DNA from: Anaerolineaceae bacterium
Lineage (GTDB): Bacteria; Chloroflexota; Anaerolineae; Anaerolineales; Anaerolineaceae
Assembly: GCA_003158355.1 (NCBI GenBank)
Contig: PMIV01000276.1
Span: 1-11,934, forward strand
DNA length: 11,934 nt
Direction: 5' to 3'
In this document: piece by piece, positions 6,416 to 11,934 of the stretch
Layout of the letters: each line of letters starts with the position of its first letter
How positions within the stretch are numbered: position 1 is the first letter of the stretch
Notes under the pieces: model-generated
What the model was told of the DNA's origin: nothing
Seen by the model: the letters and a program-made list of their open reading frames with translations, nothing else
Databases searched by the model: none
Made by a program: the position numbers and the translations under genes

Positions 6416-6421
6416 TTTATA
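6416..6421 (-). promoter_or_regulatory. Possible -10 element for a leaderless acetyltransferase mRNA
   Basis: TATAAA on the minus strand is followed by six bases and then the ATG at 6409, the same spacing as for RNase D. The -35 region would fall in the preceding hairpin and matches poorly (TTTTAC). Confidence 0.35.
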
Positions 6422-6425
6422 ATAG

Positions 6426-6462
6426 CAGCGGGTAGACCGTAAAAATAACGACCTACCCGCTG
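6426..6462 (-). terminator. Hairpin between slipin and acetyltransferase genes
   Basis: CAGCGGGTAG pairs perfectly with CTACCCGCTG, and CGT/ACG can extend the stem inside the loop. It lies 21 bp after the slipin stop. On the minus strand only CTATTATAAAA follows, so it lacks a real T-run; it may be a weak terminator or an mRNA 3'-end protector for the NfeD-slipin transcript. Confidence 0.5.
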
Positions 6463-6483
6463 ATGGTCTAACTTGTCCTCTGC

Positions 6484-7386
6484 TTATTTCCCTTTTACAT
6501 CATTCTTTTTCACGAAATCACTGATGAGACTGGTGAATTCCATGGGGAAGATATATTTGGTCGAGGGGCTGGCAGCCATAGATTTTAAAGTTTCAAAGTA
6601 CTGCAGGGTCATTGTGTTCTGATCAACCTGTTTGGCAGCTTCAAAAATGGCTTCAAGAGCCCTCTGGTAGCCTTCAGCACGTAATAACTGGGCTGATTTT
6701 TCACCTTCTGCACGCAGAATAGCAGCCTGTTTTTCGCCTTCTGCTTTTAGAATGTTGGATTGTTTGTCACCCTGGGCCACATTGATAGCGGCTTCGCGGG
6801 TACCGGTAGATTCGGTCACGACGGCACGGCGAGTACGCTCTGCGGTCAACTGGCGGTTCATTGAATCTTGTACATCCCGCGGGGGAACGATCTCACGGAT
6901 CTCAACGTTGGTCACTTTAACACCCCAACGCTCGGTGACTTCATCCAGGCGGGCGCGTAAAGAAAGGTTGATCTTCTCGCGTTCAGAGAGAACGCCATCC
7001 AACAAAATTCCACCGATAACAGATCGCAGTGTGGTGGTAGCAATACCTTGTGCGGCCAGTTCAAAGTTCTGAACCTGCAGCACTGATTCCACGGGATCGA
7101 ATACCTTGTAATACCACAAGAAGTCGATCGAGATAGGCGCGTTATCCTGAGTGATTGATGTTTGAGCAGGGATCTCACGAACCTGTTCACGCAAATCCAC
7201 GGAAACGGGACGATCGATAAAAGGGATCAACAAGACCAATCCCGGTCCTTTGGGACCAATACAGCGGCCCAGGCGAAATACCACCAGACGTTTATATTCT
7301 GGAACGATTTTAATGGCTGCGGCCAGGAAAATGACCAGCAAAACCACTACACCGACGACCAAACAGATCAATGCTGTGCTATTCAT
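6484..7386 (-). CDS. Slipin / stomatin-like SPFH (band 7) membrane protein
   Basis: This 300-residue protein has one N-terminal membrane helix (about 6-25) with no large extracytoplasmic part. An SPFH domain follows, starting IVPEYKRLVVFRLGR and including GPGLVLLIPFID, ITQDNAPISID and the WGVKVTNVEIREIVPP segment typical of slipins. After about residue 190 comes an Ala/Glu-rich coiled coil with three AEG repeats (LKAEGEK, LRAEGEK, LRAEGY) that supports oligomer rings. Slipins form membrane microdomains and act with NfeD proteins in membrane quality control. Here the NfeD gene lies 41 bp upstream on the same strand, as in most bacteria. The ATG has AGGAGG four bases upstream. Length and motifs are normal. 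Confidence 0.95.
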   Translation of the reverse strand: MNSTALICLVVGVVVLLVIFLAAAIKIVPEYKRLVVFRLGRCIGPKGPGLVLLIPFIDRPVSVDLREQVREIPAQTSITQDNAPISIDFLWYYKVFDPVESVLQVQNFELAAQGIATTTLRSVIGGILLDGVLSEREKINLSLRARLDEVTERWGVKVTNVEIREIVPPRDVQDSMNRQLTAERTRRAVVTESTGTREAAINVAQGDKQSNILKAEGEKQAAILRAEGEKSAQLLRAEGYQRALEAIFEAAKQVDQNTMTLQYFETLKSMAASPSTKYIFPMEFTSLISDFVKKNDVKGK

Positions 7387-7427
7387 GGTTCCTCCTGAAA
7401 TATTGAAAAAACCCGAAAACCGAATAA

Positions 7428-8036
7428 TTAATCAGTCTTTTTTGCGGGTTCAACAATCAAAACCAATCCCTGACGTTCTTTAACTTTCACCGGGCTGCCT
7501 TCATGGATGGTGGTGTCACTGCGGGCGGACCAATTTTCGCCGCCTACGTAAACAGTACCGGTGTTCTTGACTTCAGTACGGGCTTCACCGATCTGACCGA
7601 CCAGCTTCTTTAGATCTTGTGTCGGTTTTGCTTTCATTGCATCCAATGTTTTGCGGCCGATGAACCAGAGCAGTCCAATTGCGATCACGCTCATAAAAAC
7701 CGCAAAGATCGGGTTGACGGACTGAGTTCCAAAGCTGAAATCTTGCGGGACCAAGAAGATCGAGCCGACGATGAATAAAACCCCGGTCGGGATCAACCAG
7801 TACCACTGCTTTGATTTTCTGACGGCGAAGACAAAGGGGACAATACCGGCAGCTATGAGCACCAAAGCCCACCAGTTGATCGCCAGATGAAACATAGCGT
7901 AACCGGATAAGACAATGGTAAAAAGAGCCCCGATCTCTAATAACCCCGTCCCTGGCGTGAATAAAGCCAGTACACTTAAAATAAAGCCCAAGATCAGCAA
8001 TAGATAAGCGACATTTGGATCAAACAAAAAGCTCAT
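7428..8036 (-). CDS. Short NfeD-family membrane protein
   Basis: The 202-residue protein has about five membrane helices (between residues 9 and 130) and then a soluble OB-fold domain beginning LVGQIGEARTEV and containing GTVYVGGENWSARS and VKVKERQGLVLIV, the hallmark of NfeD C-termini. It lacks the ClpP-like protease domain of long NfeD proteins, so it is the short form. It should partner the slipin encoded directly downstream. A longer frame begins at 8078 with a TATAAT overlapping its start; I choose the ATG at 8036, preceded by AAAGG at proper spacing. The two genes are probably one transcript from the promoter near 8080. Confidence 0.9.
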   Translation of the reverse strand: MSFLFDPNVAYLLLILGFILSVLALFTPGTGLLEIGALFTIVLSGYAMFHLAINWWALVLIAAGIVPFVFAVRKSKQWYWLIPTGVLFIVGSIFLVPQDFSFGTQSVNPIFAVFMSVIAIGLLWFIGRKTLDAMKAKPTQDLKKLVGQIGEARTEVKNTGTVYVGGENWSARSDTTIHEGSPVKVKERQGLVLIVEPAKKTD

Positions 8037-8076
8037 TCTCATCCTTTCCAGGTGAATGCCTGTAATAACTAATCTC

Positions 8077-8082
8077 ATTATA
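8077..8082 (-). promoter_or_regulatory. -10 element (TATAAT) of the nfeD-slipin operon
   Basis: A perfect TATAAT on the minus strand lies 40 bases before the chosen NfeD start. The -35 position is occupied by a T-rich stretch (TTTTTT at 17 bp spacing) and is weak; TTGAGA is too close, at 12 bp. Confidence 0.5.
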
Positions 8083-8120
8083 CTCTACGCTTAATCTCAA
8101 AAAAAAGTGTTAAGTCCTAC

Positions 8121-8134
8121 CTAAAATATTTTAG
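8121..8134. repeat. 14-bp AT-rich palindrome in the nfeD/rib divergent region
   Basis: CTAAAATATTTTAG is a perfect palindrome about 40 bp upstream of the nfeD -10 and 44 bp upstream of the rib -35. It is directly followed by a second symmetric element (GTGATT at 8134-8139 with AATCAC at 8151-8156, and ATTTCGAAAT at 8144-8153). These could be operator sites; no protein can be named. Confidence 0.35.
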
Positions 8135-8177
8135 TGATTGATTATTTCGAAATCACGTTCCAGGTGAGCTTTTCGGC

Positions 8178-8206
8178 TTGACATGCCTAAATTCTAAGGA
8201 TATACT
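8178..8206 (+). promoter_or_regulatory. Near-consensus promoter of the riboflavin transport operon
   Basis: TTGACA (8178-8183, perfect) and TATACT (8201-8206, 5 of 6) are separated by 17 bp. Transcription should begin near 8213, about ten bases before the FMN aptamer, as expected for a riboswitch-controlled operon. Confidence 0.88.
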
Positions 8207-8222
8207 CCAATTTAATTAAATA

Positions 8223-8347
8223 GCTTCTTCGGGGCAGGGTGAGGGAAGAGATCTTCCTAATTCCCGATCGGTGGTATAACCCACGAGCGTAATTTGCAGG
8301 ACCCGGTGTAATTCCGGGGTCGACGGTAAAGTCCGGATGAAAGAAGA
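8223..8347 (+). promoter_or_regulatory. FMN riboswitch (RFN element)
   Basis: The conserved RFN core is present in order: CTTCTTCGGGGCAGGGTGA, ATTCCCGATCGGTGGT, ACCCACGAGC, GCAGGACCCGGTGTAATTCC, GGGGTCGACGGT and GTCCGGATGAAAGAAG. P1 pairs CTTCTT (8224-8229) with AAGAAG (8341-8346); P2, P3 and P5 arms can all be paired. FMN binding should stabilise P1 and shut off the downstream genes. The P2 loop carries a 16-base extra hairpin (8243-8258) not in the consensus, and P3 has only a three-base loop. This element, rather than gene similarity alone, is why I assign riboflavin to the following transporter. A TPP aptamer would have different core sequences. Confidence 0.96.
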
Positions 8348-8385
8348 GCCTTTTTTTCAAGTGAATTATTCATTGCTTGAATTCT

Positions 8386-8420
8386 AAAGCCCCGAAGCCA
8401 AAAGCTGCGAGGCTTTTTTT
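8386..8420 (+). terminator. Riboswitch-controlled intrinsic terminator
   Basis: AAAGCC pairs with GGCTTT (8411-8416), with inner pairs CG/CG and AGC/GCT around small internal loops, and a run of seven T follows at 8414-8420. Its left arm GCCCCGAA (8389-8396) is the exact complement of TTCGGGGC in the aptamer (8228-8235), so terminator and antiterminator can exclude each other. With FMN bound the aptamer keeps its own strand and the terminator forms. Confidence 0.75.
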
Positions 8421-8490
8421 GACTAAATATACCGAACTTTCTCTTACTCATAGACAACACTCCAACCCCGAAGTTTCCTTTTCGGAAAAA

Positions 8491-9246
8491 TTGGTTAAGC
8501 ACAACGGTTGGCTGGTTTTGATTTCCCTCCTATTAGCCCTGGGAATTTGGTCGGCAGTTGTTAACTGGGGAAATCTGCCTGCATTTGTTCTGCCCTCTCC
8601 GAGTGCTGTCTGGCAAAAATTCCTATTATCTCTTGCTAACGGCACCCTTATTCATCACACACTGGTAACCCTTTCTGAAGTATTGCTCGGACTTTTCGCT
8701 GGCTCCTGTCTGGCCACCATAACCGGTTATTTTTTGGCCCGGTCAGCCTCGCTTGAAAAAATACTTTCTCCCTTTTTGGTTGCCAGCCAGGCTGTGCCCA
8801 CCGTCGCCATTGCCCCCCTTCTCATTATTTGGTTTGGTTCAGGCATGTCTTCTAAAGTGCTGATTTGTGCCCTGATCGTTTTCTTCCCGGTCCTGGTCAA
8901 TACCATCATCGGGTTTCGCGCTGTCCCTGCCAACCTGAAAGACCTGATGCTCTCGCTGCACCCCAACCGCTGGCAAATGTTAAAGTATCTTGAGATCCCC
9001 TCTGCCCTGCCGATCCTGTTTGGCGGGTTGCGTATTGGAGCAACACTTTCTGTGATCGGCGCTGTTGTGGGAGAATTCGTCGGCTCTGACCAGGGATTGG
9101 GTTTCCTCATTAATGTTGGCCGGGGACAATACGATATGCCCCTTGTCTTTGTGGCTATCTTCTCATTGATCTTTTTAGCGCTCTGCCTTTATAGCATCGC
9201 GCTGATGGCTGAGCGTTTATCCATGCCCTGGAAAAGACATCGTTAA
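8491..9246 (+). CDS. ribX: Riboflavin ABC transporter, permease (RibX type)
   Basis: This is a membrane permease of the BPD_transp_1 type related to SsuC/TauC/ThiX, with about six helices. The family signature lies in EFVGSDQGLGFLI near the C-terminus, and the cytoplasmic coupling EAA-type loop is in RFGS/FRAVPANLKDLML through LEIPSALPILFGGLRIG. It follows an FMN riboswitch and precedes a periplasmic-type binding lipoprotein and an ATPase, so it should import riboflavin (RibXY-type systems are known in Chloroflexota). The start is uncertain: no ATG exists. A TTG at 8377 would place the regulatory terminator inside the gene; TTG at 8419 abuts the T-run; TTG at 8491 gives 251 residues, the usual family length, beginning just before the first helix. 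I use 8491 with moderate confidence. Confidence 0.85.
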   Translation: MVKHNGWLVLISLLLALGIWSAVVNWGNLPAFVLPSPSAVWQKFLLSLANGTLIHHTLVTLSEVLLGLFAGSCLATITGYFLARSASLEKILSPFLVASQAVPTVAIAPLLIIWFGSGMSSKVLICALIVFFPVLVNTIIGFRAVPANLKDLMLSLHPNRWQMLKYLEIPSALPILFGGLRIGATLSVIGAVVGEFVGSDQGLGFLINVGRGQYDMPLVFVAIFSLIFLALCLYSIALMAERLSMPWKRHR

Positions 9247-9260
9247 AATTTTGGAGAATT

Positions 9261-10274
9261 ATGAAATTACGAAACTCAATTATTATTTGTGTAACTGCTT
9301 TCTTTTTACTAGTCGCTTGTTCAAACAGTATTACTCCAACCACAACCAACAGTCCCAGTCCGCAAGCGGTTACTGGAACCCCGATAAAGATCAAATTACC
9401 GGTAGGGTATGTGCCAGATATTCAATTTGCTCCCTTATATGTGGCCATTGATAAAGGGTATTTCAAAGATGCCGGTCTGGATGTTTCACTTGACTACAGT
9501 ATGGAAAATGACAATACCGTTCTGGTTGGTACCGGGGCTTTGAACTTTGCAATCGTCAGCGGCGAACAGGTACTTTTAGCCCGCTCCCAGAAGCTGCCAA
9601 TTGTTTACGTCATGTCTTGGTATCAGGGGTATCCGGTCGGAATCGTCACAAAGACATCCTCAAACATAAAAACCGTAGCAGACTTGCGTGGTAAAAAAAT
9701 TGGCATTCCTGGTCTTTATGGAGCCAGTTACATTGGTGCGATTGCTCTATTGGATTCAGCCGGTCTTAAACAGGCAGATGTCACTTTAGATTCCATTGGT
9801 TTTAATCAGGTGGCTGCCCTGGTCGCGAATAAAGAAGATGCTGTGGTGATCTATATCGCCAATGAACCTCTTCAGCTTGCCAAACAAGGAGTAGATTACA
9901 CCCTGTTTAAAACCTCGGATGCGGTTGACCTGGTTGCCAACGGGTTGATCACAAATGAGAAGACGATAAAAGAGAACCCGGAACTGGTTCAAAAAATGGT
10001 GAACGCAACATCCAAAGGGATTCAATTCGCAATTAATAACCCCGATGAAGCCTTTCTCATCAGCAAAAAATATGTCCCCAATTTGGAATCTTCCGATCAG
10101 CATCTGCAAATGCAAGTACTGCAGAACTCGATCGACCAATGGAAAACTGATCGACCGGGATATACGAATCCAAAAGCCTGGCAGAACATGCAGTCCATTT
10201 TACTCAAGATGGGTTTGATCTCAAGCCCTCTGGATCTTTCTGCCGCCTATAGTAACGCCTTTACTCCAAAATGA
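9261..10274 (+). CDS. ribY: Riboflavin ABC transporter, substrate-binding lipoprotein (RibY type)
   Basis: The 337-residue protein begins with a lipoprotein signal: charged MKLRN, a hydrophobic stretch and the lipobox LVAC with Cys20, followed by a Ser/Thr/Pro-rich tether to about residue 42. The rest is an NMT1/THI5-like (SBP_bac family) binding domain with VGYVPDIQFAPLYVAIDKGYF, DAGLDVSL, DLRGKKIGIPG and the terminal YTNPKAW region. THI5-like proteins often bind pyrimidine or thiamin precursors; the upstream FMN riboswitch points to riboflavin instead. The ATG has GGAG five bases upstream and lies 14 bp after ribX; its stop overlaps the ATPase start (ATGA). It should be anchored outside the membrane and deliver ligand to RibX. 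Confidence 0.9.
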   Translation: MKLRNSIIICVTAFFLLVACSNSITPTTTNSPSPQAVTGTPIKIKLPVGYVPDIQFAPLYVAIDKGYFKDAGLDVSLDYSMENDNTVLVGTGALNFAIVSGEQVLLARSQKLPIVYVMSWYQGYPVGIVTKTSSNIKTVADLRGKKIGIPGLYGASYIGAIALLDSAGLKQADVTLDSIGFNQVAALVANKEDAVVIYIANEPLQLAKQGVDYTLFKTSDAVDLVANGLITNEKTIKENPELVQKMVNATSKGIQFAINNPDEAFLISKKYVPNLESSDQHLQMQVLQNSIDQWKTDRPGYTNPKAWQNMQSILLKMGLISSPLDLSAAYSNAFTPK

Positions 10275-11029
10275 TAACTCCTTCAGAAGCACTGCTTACT
10301 GTTGACCATATCAGCATGACCTTCACGGACAGCCGCGAAGATCTGGACGCGCTGCAGGACGTCAGCTTTTCGCTGAGCAGACAGGAATTCCTTTCCATTT
10401 TAGGCCCGTCTGGCAGCGGTAAGAGCACCTTGATCCGCGTGATCGCAGGGTTGATCCCTGCCACACAAGGAAGCATTTCATTCTGCAGCAATCGGGCTGA
10501 GCCAAAAATAGGTCTGGTGTTTCAACAAGCGAACCTGATGCCCTGGCGCAACGTGTTGCAAAATATTCTGCTGCCGCTGGAAATTGAAGGAATAGATCAT
10601 GACCTGGCCGAAAAGAAAGCCCTTGAGCTGGTTCACCTGGTGGGTTTGGAGGAGTTCATCCACGCCTGGCCGGATGAACTCTCGGGCGGCATGGCCCAGC
10701 GCGTGGCCATTGCCCGTGCGCTGATCCAAGATCCAGATCTGTTGCTTCTGGATGAACCTTTTGGCTCACTGGACGCCTTGACCCGCGAAAGGATGGGGGT
10801 TGAATTGCTACGTATCTGGCAGGCCAGCCAGAAAGCCGTCATACTCGTTACTCACTCCATTTCCGAGTCGTTGTTATTATCCGACCGGGTACTGGTATTA
10901 AGTTCCCGTCCCGGAAAAATAACCACAGATATGACGGTAACACTGCCCAGACCGCGTCTGGAAGAAATACGTTATTCAGACGAGTTTATTCGACTGGAAC
11001 GAAAGCTGCGCAATTCTTTAAAAGATTAG
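10271..11029 (+). CDS. Riboflavin ABC transporter, ATPase subunit
   Basis: The 252-residue nucleotide-binding protein has all ABC motifs: Walker A GPSGSGKS (45-52), Q-loop at Gln85 (GLVFQQ), signature LSGGM (137-141), Walker B LLLLDEP (157-163), D-loop SLDA and H-loop His195. Overall it resembles SsuB/TauB/ThiZ ATPases. Its ATG overlaps the ribY stop in ATGA, so translation is coupled, and it completes the three-part importer (binding protein, permease, ATPase) under the FMN riboswitch. The stop is one base from the stop of the convergent holB gene, with no visible terminator. RibXY was first described without an obligatory linked ATPase name, so I give no symbol. Confidence 0.93.
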   Translation: MITPSEALLTVDHISMTFTDSREDLDALQDVSFSLSRQEFLSILGPSGSGKSTLIRVIAGLIPATQGSISFCSNRAEPKIGLVFQQANLMPWRNVLQNILLPLEIEGIDHDLAEKKALELVHLVGLEEFIHAWPDELSGGMAQRVAIARALIQDPDLLLLDEPFGSLDALTRERMGVELLRIWQASQKAVILVTHSISESLLLSDRVLVLSSRPGKITTDMTVTLPRPRLEEIRYSDEFIRLERKLRNSLKD

Positions 11030-11030
11030 C

Positions 11031-11934
11031 TCAATTTGTTTTAATTTGGGGTAGATCGAGACAAAAAACATCCATCAAAAGTCGTGTGTGCCCATTGGCT
11101 TCCAGAGATTCCAGGGCTGAATCAATGGTGTTCACCATTTGCAGCGCGTTTGCGGGGGACATATTTTGGGCTAAATGATCCAGCTGTTCGCCACGGTTGT
11201 AGTTGGTGATCTCCCCGGTACTGTGATTGGTTATCATCAACAGATCGCGGGCGTAGGTATACCAGGTCTGTAAGGCAAAACGGATTTCATCGCGGTTGCG
11301 CAGCAATGTATCCACGTAAGCAAAGCGTTCGCGCTTGGAGAGCGGCAGCACATGCGTTAGATCATCCAAAAGTTGACTGCGGCGTTCTATTTGTTCTGGC
11401 TCTTGAGCCAGCCGTAAAGCCATTCCCAATCGGCCGTTGGCTAAATGCGCACACAGATTGGCGGTTTGTGGTGGGATTTGCCATCGAGATTCCAGTGCCG
11501 CGTACACTGTTTTTACCGCAACCGGATGCAAACGCAGAATTTCGCAGCGGGAAGCAATTGTGGGCAGCAGGCTTTCGGCAGAATCGGCCGTGAGAAACAA
11601 GATCACCTGTCGAGGAGCTTCTTCAAGAGTTTTTAAAAGAGCATTTTGAGCATTGGCATTCGCCTGCTGAAAATTCAGCAGTAAGGCCACGCGATATTTG
11701 GCTTCATAAGGGGAGAGTGAGAGGCTGTGCTGCAAATTGCGGATCTGCTCCACTTTGATCATACCGCCATCGACTTCTGGCCGGATGATCGTCAGATCGG
11801 CTTGCTGCATCTTCAATATCTGGCTGCAAGGACGGCAGACCCCGCAGAATTCTCCGGGAGCAGGGGGAGCTGCGCAATTTAACGCGCAGGCAAATTCCAA
11901 TGCCAGGCTGCGCCGGCCAATCCCCGGAGCCCCG
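11031..11934 (-). CDS. holB: DNA polymerase III subunit delta' (partial, N-terminus outside)
   Basis: The open frame continues to the window edge beyond the internal TTG at 11900, so the gene is cut at its 5' end; 300 codons are visible. The first visible part, GAPGIGRRSLALEFACALNC, is the P-loop region of clamp-loader AAA+ subunits, with Arg instead of the P-loop Lys, in line with delta' not hydrolysing ATP. A zinc module follows (Cys, nine residues, CGVCRPC), then VEQIRNLQHSLSLSPYEAKYRV, LLKTLEEAP and the SRC motif in ASRCEIL. The C-terminal third is the helical oligomerisation domain. It should bridge gamma/tau and delta in the sliding-clamp loader. DnaX is unlikely given the degenerate P-loop and the short C-terminus. 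Confidence 0.9.
   Translation of the reverse strand, partial: GAPGIGRRSLALEFACALNCAAPPAPGEFCGVCRPCSQILKMQQADLTIIRPEVDGGMIKVEQIRNLQHSLSLSPYEAKYRVALLLNFQQANANAQNALLKTLEEAPRQVILFLTADSAESLLPTIASRCEILRLHPVAVKTVYAALESRWQIPPQTANLCAHLANGRLGMALRLAQEPEQIERRSQLLDDLTHVLPLSKRERFAYVDTLLRNRDEIRFALQTWYTYARDLLMITNHSTGEITNYNRGEQLDHLAQNMSPANALQMVNTIDSALESLEANGHTRLLMDVFCLDLPQIKTN

Noticed and set aside
6752..7072. 106-residue plus-strand frame opposite the slipin gene
   Set aside because: It is antisense to a well-supported SPFH domain, has Ser/Thr/Arg-rich composition and no ribosome site.
8223..8347. TPP riboswitch, suggested by the downstream THI5-like binding protein
   Set aside because: The core matches the FMN element (CTTCGGGGCAGGGTGA, CCGGTGTAATTCC, GTCCGGATGAAAGAAG) and lacks TPP signatures such as CTGAGA.
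8727..9110. 127-residue minus-strand frame opposite the permease
   Set aside because: It is antisense to the conserved permease core with no supporting motif or start signal.
11031..11934. dnaX (tau/gamma) instead of holB
   Set aside because: The P-loop Lys is replaced by Arg and the protein ends soon after the AAA+ collar domain, both fitting delta'.

Overview
The window looks like an ordinary housekeeping stretch of a bacterial chromosome. It is probably from Chloroflexota (Anaerolineae-like). That is an inference from gene content: an FMN-riboswitch-controlled RibXY-type riboflavin ABC transporter, a very small SWIM-finger protein, a slipin/short-NfeD pair, moderate GC and frequent non-ATG or Shine-Dalgarno-less starts. 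No phage, transposase or CRISPR array is visible.

Layout. Positions 1-3002 are read on the minus strand: a response regulator and histidine kinase (an OmpR/PhoB-type two-component pair), followed by a zinc-dependent phospholipase C-like protein and the beginning of an unidentified gene. A compact divergent control region with a 14-bp palindrome separates the regulator from a plus-strand RNase D gene. RNase D is followed by an orphan C-terminal coding remnant, a tRNA-Ser(CGA) and two tandem copies of the tRNA 3' end plus terminator, about 82 bp apart. Positions 4646-8036 return to the minus strand: NfeD and slipin (a membrane-quality-control pair), a RimI-like acetyltransferase, a small SWIM zinc-finger protein with its own promoter, leader peptide and intrinsic terminator, and a TauE/SafE-type exporter. 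From 8178 a plus-strand operon begins with a near-consensus sigma-70 promoter and an FMN riboswitch. It encodes a membrane permease, a lipoprotein substrate-binding protein and an ATPase, which together should import riboflavin. The window closes with a convergent partial holB (DNA polymerase III delta').

Regulation carries most of the interest. The FMN aptamer has a 16-nt hairpin inserted in the P2 loop, and its 5' strand can pair perfectly with the left arm of the downstream terminator. The SWIM gene sits behind an attenuator-like leader. Three genes (PLC-like, RNase D, acetyltransferase) have a -10-like hexamer exactly six bases before an ATG with no Shine-Dalgarno, which suggests leaderless mRNAs. 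I did not find a wholly new multi-gene system. The best candidates for something undescribed are the SWIM leader, the tRNA-linked repeat and the modified riboswitch.
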